From: Geobacter sp. UBA4074
GTDB taxonomy: Bacteria > Desulfobacterota > Desulfuromonadia > Geobacterales > Pseudopelobacteraceae
NCBI GenBank assembly: GCA_002383415.1
Contig: DFYU01000104.1
Location: 86,779-105,881, forward strand
Direction of reading: 5' to 3'
Length of the DNA: 19,103 bases
The position numbers and the translations under genes were made by a program. Shown here piece after piece: positions 14,893 through 19,103 of this stretch; the stretch's first letter is position 1, and every line of letters starts with the position of its first letter. The notes under the pieces were generated by a model. That model was not told the origin of the DNA. It searched no databases and saw nothing but the letters and a program-made list of their open reading frames with translations.

Positions 14893-15345
14893 ATGTTCGC
14901 GAACTACACACCTGCCGTGCTTGACCACGCCCGTAACCCACGCAACGTAGGCAGCATCGATGACGCAAATGTCGTTGTGCAGGTCGGTGATCCCGACTGC
15001 GGCGACACGCTGCTGCTGTTCATGAAGATCGAAGATGACTGCATCGCCAACGTCAGCTACCTGATCAAGGGCTGCGGCGCAGCCATTGCCACCGCCTCGA
15101 TGGGCAGCGAATTGGTCAAAGGTAAATCCCTGAACCAGGCGCTGCTGGTGACCGACCAGACCGTGACCGACGCCTTGGGCGGCCTGCCCGATGACAAGGA
15201 GCATTGTTCAAACCTGATCGCCTCGGCGGTGCATGCTGCCATCAGCCAGTACATCAGCACCGTCACCGGCGAGGCAGCGCCGATCAGTTTCGAGGTAGAC
15301 ATGGCTGCGGCTGACCGCCAGAAAACCCAAGGAGATGCAGCATGA
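14893..15345 (+). CDS. IscU/NifU-N-like iron-sulfur cluster scaffold
   Basis: Member of the IscU/NifU-N family that assembles Fe-S clusters on three cysteines. All three are present: Cys36 in GDPDCGD (with the conserved Asp38), Cys61 in IKGCGAAIA and Cys105 in KEHCSNL. The N-terminal DHARNPRNVG is also typical. The IscU chaperone-binding LPPVK motif is replaced by LPDDK, so HscA-type handling is doubtful. The start is set at ATG 14893 (150 residues). An upstream GTG at 14857 is in frame but lies inside the -10 box and operator and adds residues homologues lack. No cysteine desulfurase is next to it. It overlaps the DUF302 gene by ATGA. The family is clear; whether it serves general or specialised cluster assembly is not. 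Confidence 0.9.
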   Translation: MFANYTPAVLDHARNPRNVGSIDDANVVVQVGDPDCGDTLLLFMKIEDDCIANVSYLIKGCGAAIATASMGSELVKGKSLNQALLVTDQTVTDALGGLPDDKEHCSNLIASAVHAAISQYISTVTGEAAPISFEVDMAAADRQKTQGDAA

Positions 15346-15755
15346 GCCCCTGTGCACAACTCTACCGTGCCGAGACCGGAAAAGCGGTCTGGCAATTTGT
15401 CGCAGACCTCAAAGAAAACGGCCTACAACATGGCTTGTTGATCCACAACGAAGACCATATGGAGATGGCCAACACCTTCGGCTCCCACGGCGTCCAGGTG
15501 GCGGATGGTTTCGACCTACATATGATCCAGGTCTGCAAACCTGAAAAAGCGGCCGGCAGCCTGCAGAAGAACCCAGAACGGGCAGCCCTGATGCCTAAGT
15601 TCATCACCGTCTTCAGTGCAGCCGGCCGCACCCAGGTCCGCTTCCTGCGCCTGAACCGTGAAATGATCGAGGAGTTGGTACACGACGCAGAATTTGCGGT
15701 TTCCGTCGGCGCAACCTACGACGAGATCGAGCGCGTCATCCAGGAATCACTGTAA
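15342..15755 (+). CDS. DUF302 family protein
   Basis: Small cytoplasmic protein of 137 residues that I place in DUF302 by pattern: an N-terminal helix-strand part (VWQFVADLKENGLQHGLLIH), a central Asp-phi-x-x-phi-Q-V-C-K-P block where family members have a Cys-Asn-Pro-like motif, a LMPKFITVF strand and an Arg/Phe strand at the C-terminus. The biochemical role of the family is unknown. Cys4 and Cys64 are the only cysteines. No signal peptide is seen. AAGGAG (15329-15334) lies 7 nt before the ATG, which overlaps the scaffold gene stop. Co-expression with an Fe-S scaffold and a NifX-like protein hints at a metal or sulfur role, by inference only. Confidence 0.78.
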   Translation: MSPCAQLYRAETGKAVWQFVADLKENGLQHGLLIHNEDHMEMANTFGSHGVQVADGFDLHMIQVCKPEKAAGSLQKNPERAALMPKFITVFSAAGRTQVRFLRLNREMIEELVHDAEFAVSVGATYDEIERVIQESL

Positions 15756-15781
15756 ACCAGACAAATCGAAGGAGCAGGTTC

Positions 15782-16762
15782 ATGTCTTCAGCAGAACACC
15801 ACGCAACAACAGTCAGTCGCCTGTGCAACTTTCACATCACCTTTTTTGCCATTGTACTCGGCCTGGCAGGCTTTACCCTCGCGGTACAGAAGGCGGCAGG
15901 CCTGCTGCATAACCTGCACCCGGCCAGCACTGTTTTACTATACGTCACCGTGGCGCTGTTCTGCCTGGTTGGCGTGATCTACCTCTACAAGGGGCTACGC
16001 TGCCCCGGAGCGATCGCCAAAGAACTCAACCATCCGATAAAGATCAATTTCTTTCCTCTGGTGGCCAAAATTTTGCTGGTTGTAAGTGTGGTGTTGCTTG
16101 AACGCAACATGACCGCCTCATATTACAGCTGGCTGGTCGGGACGGTTCTGCAATTCATCGCCTCAATCTACATCATCACCGAATGGCTACAGCACGACCG
16201 CTTCAAGATCGAGCATATGACACCGGGCTGGTTCATCCCGATTGTCGGCTCGATCATCATCCCGATAGCCGGTGTCAAGCACGGCTTTGTGGAGCTTTCC
16301 TGGTTCTTCTTCAGCGTGGGCCTTATCTTCTGGTTGATCCTGCTGGTGATTGTGCTCTACCGGATGTTCTTCCATGCCCCGATTGCCGAGAAGTTGATGC
16401 CGACCCTGTTTATCCTGTTCGCCCCCCCAGCCATCGGCTTCATCGCCTACGTGCGCCTGACCGGCGGCGGACTGGATGCCTTTGGCAGGATCCTCTACTA
16501 CTTTTCACTGTTCATGTTCTTCCTAGTGCTGTACTCACTGCCGCGGCTGCTCAAGATCCGTTTTTACCTGTCATGGTGGGCCTATTCCTTCCCAATGGCG
16601 GCTAAAGCGCTGGCTTCGTTCCTGATGCTAAGCCTGGTCAGCAGCCCGTTCATCAGTTTCATTGCCTGGTTTGAGCTGGCTCTACTGACCCTGATCATTC
16701 TGGTGTTGACCTACAAGACCGTGCAGGCCATCAGCAGAAACGAAATCTGCGTAGAAGACTGA
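15782..16762 (+). CDS. SLAC1/TehA (TDT) family anion channel or transporter
   Basis: Polytopic inner-membrane protein of 326 residues with about ten hydrophobic segments, typical of the tellurite-resistance/dicarboxylate transporter (TDT) family that includes TehA, Mae1 and the plant SLAC1 channel. The family block after the second segment is seen at about residues 79-94 (AIAKELNHPIKINFFP). FHITFFAIVLGLAGF at the N-terminus is the usual first helix. AAGGAG (15769-15774) is 7 nt upstream of ATG 15782. It lies 26 bases after the DUF302 gene and one base before the DUF134 gene. Substrate cannot be told from sequence. Nitrate, chloride, sulfite, dicarboxylates and tellurite-related anions are all found in the superfamily. 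Confidence 0.87.
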   Translation: MSSAEHHATTVSRLCNFHITFFAIVLGLAGFTLAVQKAAGLLHNLHPASTVLLYVTVALFCLVGVIYLYKGLRCPGAIAKELNHPIKINFFPLVAKILLVVSVVLLERNMTASYYSWLVGTVLQFIASIYIITEWLQHDRFKIEHMTPGWFIPIVGSIIIPIAGVKHGFVELSWFFFSVGLIFWLILLVIVLYRMFFHAPIAEKLMPTLFILFAPPAIGFIAYVRLTGGGLDAFGRILYYFSLFMFFLVLYSLPRLLKIRFYLSWWAYSFPMAAKALASFLMLSLVSSPFISFIAWFELALLTLIILVLTYKTVQAISRNEICVED

Positions 16763-16763
16763 C

Positions 16764-17087
16764 ATGCCGCGACCACGCAAACCACGCACCTGCGCCTGCC
16801 CCCAGCGAGCCGCCTTTGAAGCGGTGTACAAACCGGCCGGCATACCGCTGAAAGAGCTGGAAAAGGTATCGCTGTTCCATGACGAGCTGGAGGCGTTGTA
16901 TCTTTGCGATGCCGAAGGCAAGACTCAGGAACAGGCCGGCTGCTGCATGGCGGTCTCCCGAGGCACGGTGCAGCGTCTCGTATCGGAGGCCCGTCGCAAG
17001 GTTGCCAGCGCCATGGTCCGCCAGCAGGCGCTGGTTATTGCACCAAAAACATCAGATGACGTCCCAGACAAAGGAGAAGACCAATGA
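16764..17087 (+). CDS. DUF134 family HTH protein
   Basis: Small protein (107 residues) of the DUF134 family. The N-terminal MPRPRKPRTCACP, the KPAGIPLKELEKV block and the DELEALYLCDAEGKTQEQAG helix lead to a helix-turn-helix (about residues 50-75, MAVSRGTVQRLVSEARRKVA). DNA binding is likely from the fold. The target is unknown, although the twin dyads upstream of this operon are an obvious candidate. DUF134 genes are often next to NifX-like genes, as here. The start is one base after the channel gene stop with only a weak ribosome binding site, so translation is probably coupled. It overlaps the NifX-like gene by ATGA. Confidence 0.86.
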   Translation: MPRPRKPRTCACPQRAAFEAVYKPAGIPLKELEKVSLFHDELEALYLCDAEGKTQEQAGCCMAVSRGTVQRLVSEARRKVASAMVRQQALVIAPKTSDDVPDKGEDQ

Positions 17088-17461
17088 AGATCTGTTTCCC
17101 GGTAATTGCCGTACAGGGCCTGGAAAGTGTCGTCAACGAGCATTTCGGCTCGTCCCGCCAATTCGTGATAGTAGACAGTGAATCTGGCCAGTTACAGACC
17201 ATCGACAACCGTGATCTTGCACATCAGCATGGGGCCTGCAACCCGGTGGGCGCCCTTGGCGGCCACGATGTTGACGCCGTTGTCGTCGGCGGCATCGGAG
17301 CAGGGGCTGTTGCCCGATTGCAGCAGGCCGGCATCAAGGTCTTCAAGGCCCAGGCCACAACCATAGGCGAGAACCTGACCCTGCTGGCCAGCGGCAGCTT
17401 CAACCAGACCATGACCGCCAGCTGCGGCGGTCACCAGCACGGACACAGCTGCGGCCACTAA
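17084..17461 (+). CDS. NifX/NafY-like (dinitrogenase FeMo-cofactor biosynthesis fold) protein with His/Cys tail
   Basis: Single-domain protein (125 residues) of the Nitro_FeMo-Co family, the ribonuclease-H-like fold that binds metal clusters in NifX, NafY and NifB C-termini. Seen are MKICFPV at the start, VNEHFGSSRQFVIVD, and the VDAVVVGGIGAGAV and LQQAGIKVF strands. The C-terminus carries a metal-binding-like tail (SCGGHQHGHSCGH). AAGGAG at 17071-17076 is well spaced, and the ATG overlaps the DUF134 stop. No nitrogenase structural genes are in the window, so a nitrogen-fixation role is not shown. Handling of Fe, Mo or Fe-S clusters is a reasonable inference. A strong hairpin ends the operon 15 bases after its stop. 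Confidence 0.88.
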   Translation: MKICFPVIAVQGLESVVNEHFGSSRQFVIVDSESGQLQTIDNRDLAHQHGACNPVGALGGHDVDAVVVGGIGAGAVARLQQAGIKVFKAQATTIGENLTLLASGSFNQTMTASCGGHQHGHSCGH

Positions 17462-17475
17462 ACAGACCGCTGCTC

Positions 17476-17512
17476 CGAGCCCCTGCACAGCGCAACGCAC
17501 TGCAGGGGCTCG
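17476..17512 (+). terminator. Rho-independent-like terminator of the NifX-like operon
   Basis: A perfect 12-bp stem pairs CGAGCCCCTGCA (17476-17487) with TGCAGGGGCTCG (17501-17512). The 13-base loop can close further by GCG with CGC around CAA. TCGTTTCA follows, a weak T-tract like the one after accA. Confidence 0.68.
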
Positions 17513-17560
17513 TCGTTTCAATGACGTGACACACCTTTGCAGACCGTATACACAAAATCC

Positions 17561-17589
17561 TTGAAATTTTCTAAAACGATGTTTACTAT
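17561..17589 (+). promoter_or_regulatory. Sigma70-type promoter of the sdh/frd operon
   Basis: TTGAAA (17561-17566), a 17-bp spacer and TACTAT (17584-17589). A start near 17596 would give a leader of about 185 nt before the cytochrome b gene. The surrounding bases are AT-rich, unlike the flanking sequence. Confidence 0.55.
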
Positions 17590-17595
17590 GCCTCG

Positions 17596-17780
17596 AATCA
17601 TTTCCCCGGAGACACCCAACGCAGATTCAGACCGACCTCCGTCCGAAGCGTACAAGGGGCATCCAATGCAGCATCATCGCAGGGCAGACTGGCGGGGCCC
17701 ACCGCTAGACGACGCCCCAAGTCAATGAACCGGCATTTCGTGAGGGCTACTCACTCATTACGTACAAAGGAAGGGAGTTT
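17596..17780 (+). other. Long untranslated leader of the sdh/frd operon
   Basis: About 185 bases without a long gene. It holds short competing stems: GCGG (17692-17695) with CCGC (17702-17705), or GGGGC (17694-17698) with GCCCC (17714-17718). There is also GTGAG (17740-17744) with CTCAC (17750-17754). A 20-codon frame at 17666-17728 has an AAGGGG ribosome binding site 6 nt upstream. I did not recognise a known riboswitch; in particular the GGCAAACC core of GEMM elements is absent. Confidence 0.4.
17666..17728 (+). CDS. Possible 20-residue leader peptide
   Basis: ATG 17666 opens a 20-codon frame (MQHHRRADWRGPPLDDAPSQ) ending at TGA 17726-17728. AAGGGG (17654-17659) lies 6 nt upstream. It overlaps the competing GC stems of the leader. 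Codon content does not suggest classic amino-acid attenuation. It may be chance. Confidence 0.25.
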   Translation: MQHHRRADWRGPPLDDAPSQ

Positions 17781-18449
17781 ATGGAATTTCTGAGCACATC
17801 CATTGGCAGAAAGATCGTGATGGCCGTTACAGGATTCAGCATGGTCCTGTTCGCTATCGTCCATCTGCTCGGCAACAGCTCCATCTTTGCCGGCGCTGGC
17901 GGAATCAACGCCTATGCACAGCACCTGCACAGCATGCCGTTGCCGATCATCATGGGGTTTAGGCTGGTACTGCTGGCCATCTTCCTGGTGCATGTCATCT
18001 TCGGCATCCAGCTGACCATTGAGAACCGGTCAGCAACGCCGCAGACCTATGCAGTCAAGGCAACCCGCAAGACCACCTTTGCCAGCGAAAACATGATCTG
18101 GACCGGTCTGCTGCTGGGCGCCTTCATCATCTACCACCTGCTGCATTTCACCATGCGGGTCACCCCCGGCCTGACCCTGACCAACGACGCCAGCGGCCAT
18201 TTCGACGTCTTTGCCATGGTGGCCTCCAGCTTCTCCAGCTTCGCCGGCACCGGCATCTATGCCGCCGCCATGGTGGTGCTGTTCCTGCACCTGTTCCACG
18301 GCATCCAGAGCTTCTTCCAGACCATCGGCTGGAGCAACGACTGCACCCAACCGACCATCATCAAGGTCGGCAATCTGGTGGCACTGGTTGTGTTCCTTGG
18401 CTTCGTTGCCATTCCGCTGTCCATCTTCTTCGGAATTCTGAAAGGTTAA
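17781..18449 (+). CDS. Succinate dehydrogenase/fumarate reductase cytochrome b (b558) subunit
   Basis: Membrane anchor of 222 residues with five hydrophobic segments, of the b558 type (one large subunit rather than SdhC plus SdhD). It passes electrons between the menaquinone pool and the flavoprotein/iron-sulfur subunits. Likely heme ligands are His28 (VHLLGN), His71 (VHVIFG), His119 or His122 (YHLLHF) and His170 or His173 (LHLFHG), which fits a diheme protein such as Wolinella FrdC. The start is firm: AAGGAAGGGAG lies just upstream of ATG 17781. The flavoprotein gene begins ten bases after its stop. In Geobacter the homologous complex is known to work both as fumarate reductase and as succinate dehydrogenase, so sdhC or frdC could both apply. 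Confidence 0.93.
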   Translation: MEFLSTSIGRKIVMAVTGFSMVLFAIVHLLGNSSIFAGAGGINAYAQHLHSMPLPIIMGFRLVLLAIFLVHVIFGIQLTIENRSATPQTYAVKATRKTTFASENMIWTGLLLGAFIIYHLLHFTMRVTPGLTLTNDASGHFDVFAMVASSFSSFAGTGIYAAAMVVLFLHLFHGIQSFFQTIGWSNDCTQPTIIKVGNLVALVVFLGFVAIPLSIFFGILKG

Positions 18450-18459
18450 GGGGGTACAC

Positions 18460-19103
18460 GTGATACTCGATGGTAAATGTCCTACCGGACCCATTCAACA
18501 GAGCTGGGACAAGCACCGCTTCGATCTGAAGCTGGTTAACCCCGCCAACAAGCGTAAATACAACATCATCATGGTCGGCACCGGCCTGGCCGGTGGCGCT
18601 GCCGCCGCCTCGCTGGGTGAGCTGGGCTACAACGTGATGGCCTTCTGCTATCAGGACAGCCCCCGCCGCGCCCACTCCATCGCTGCTCAAGGTGGCATCA
18701 ACGCCGCCAAGGCCTACCCCAACGACGGCGACTCGATCTACCGCCTGTTCTACGACACCATCAAGGGTGGCGACTTCCGCGCCCGTGAGGCTGACGTATG
18801 GCGTCTGGCCCAGGTCTCCAACAACATCATCGACCAGTGCGTGGCCCAGGGCGTACCCTTTGCCCGTGATTACGCCGGCTACCTGGATAACCGCTCCTTC
18901 GGCGGCGCCCAGGTCTCCCGTACCTTCTACGCCCGTGGCCAGACCGGCCAGCAGCTGCTCTTGGGCGCCTACTCCGCCCTGTCCCGCCAGATCAAGGCAG
19001 GCACCGTCAAGATGTACAACCGCCGCGAGATGCTGGACCTGGTGGTAGTTGACGGCGTGGCCCGCGGCATCACCGTCCGTAACCTGGTGACCGGCGAGAT
19101 CGA
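18460..19103 (+). CDS. Succinate dehydrogenase/fumarate reductase flavoprotein subunit, 3'-truncated
   Basis: Catalytic FAD subunit that interconverts succinate and fumarate. 214 codons are visible before the window ends. The start is GTG 18460, with AGGGGG at 18449-18454, giving an N-terminus MILDGKCPTGPIQQSWDKHR. The FAD-binding loop GTGLAGGAAAASLGELGY starts at residue 40. The covalent-FAD His is His72 in RRAHSIAAQGGINAA. YDTIKGGDFRAR and SRTFYARGQTGQQLL also match the family. It should be followed by the iron-sulfur subunit outside the window. Together with sucCD upstream it covers two adjacent TCA-cycle steps. sdhA or frdA could both apply. Confidence 0.95.
   Translation, partial: MILDGKCPTGPIQQSWDKHRFDLKLVNPANKRKYNIIMVGTGLAGGAAAASLGELGYNVMAFCYQDSPRRAHSIAAQGGINAAKAYPNDGDSIYRLFYDTIKGGDFRAREADVWRLAQVSNNIIDQCVAQGVPFARDYAGYLDNRSFGGAQVSRTFYARGQTGQQLLLGAYSALSRQIKAGTVKMYNRREMLDLVVVDGVARGITVRNLVTGEI

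Noticed and set aside
17537..17728. 63-codon frame starting at TTG before the sdh/frd operon
   Set aside because: It starts upstream of the proposed promoter and has no ribosome binding site or protein-like pattern. Only its last 20 codons have a plausible start.

Overview
The window looks like chromosome from a Geobacter-type deltaproteobacterium (Desulfuromonadota; the Geobacter/Trichlorobacter/Pelobacter propionicus group is my best guess). This rests on the high-GC coding style, the uppS-cdsA-dxr-rseP-tsaB order, a dnaE-accA pair, and a diheme cytochrome b gene followed by a flavoprotein subunit that resembles the FrdCAB succinate dehydrogenase/fumarate reductase of Geobacter as I recall it. 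No species call is possible from sequence alone. All genes read on the + strand.

Layout. (1) 1-4487: an envelope and housekeeping operon, uppS (cut at its 5' end), cdsA, dxr, rseP, tsaB, with overlapping or near-overlapping genes. cdsA appears to start on a rare ATT codon. (2) 4523-6629: a sigma70-like promoter and sucCD (succinyl-CoA synthetase). (3) 6687-11391: a promoter with a perfect -35 box, a hairpin lying over one of two possible dnaE start codons, dnaE, then accA, ending in a long stem-loop. (4) 11461-14787: a DUF454 membrane protein, a 69-residue membrane protein with an in-frame TGA that I read as selenocysteine, an RluB-type pseudouridine synthase and a TgpA-like transglutaminase. 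The first three are chained by ATGA overlaps. (5) 14805-17512: a promoter flanked and overlapped by two copies of a TTGTGCATAT dyad, driving an IscU-like scaffold, a DUF302 protein, a SLAC1/TehA-type channel, a DUF134 protein and a NifX-like protein with a His/Cys tail, closed by a strong terminator-like hairpin. (6) 17561-19103: a promoter, a leader of about 185 nt, the cytochrome b subunit and the start of the flavoprotein subunit of succinate dehydrogenase/fumarate reductase, running off the window.

How it fits together. sucCD and the sdh/frd genes cover consecutive TCA-cycle steps (succinyl-CoA to succinate to fumarate). uppS, cdsA, dxr and rseP serve isoprenoid, phospholipid and envelope-stress functions. 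accA and dnaE serve fatty-acid and DNA synthesis. The two least conventional parts are the selenoprotein candidate at 11847-12056, with a SECIS-like hairpin just after the TGA and a reading frame that continues to an ATGA overlap with the next gene, and the operator-controlled five-gene metal/Fe-S operon at 14893-17461. No tRNA, rRNA, insertion sequence, CRISPR array or prophage gene was seen.
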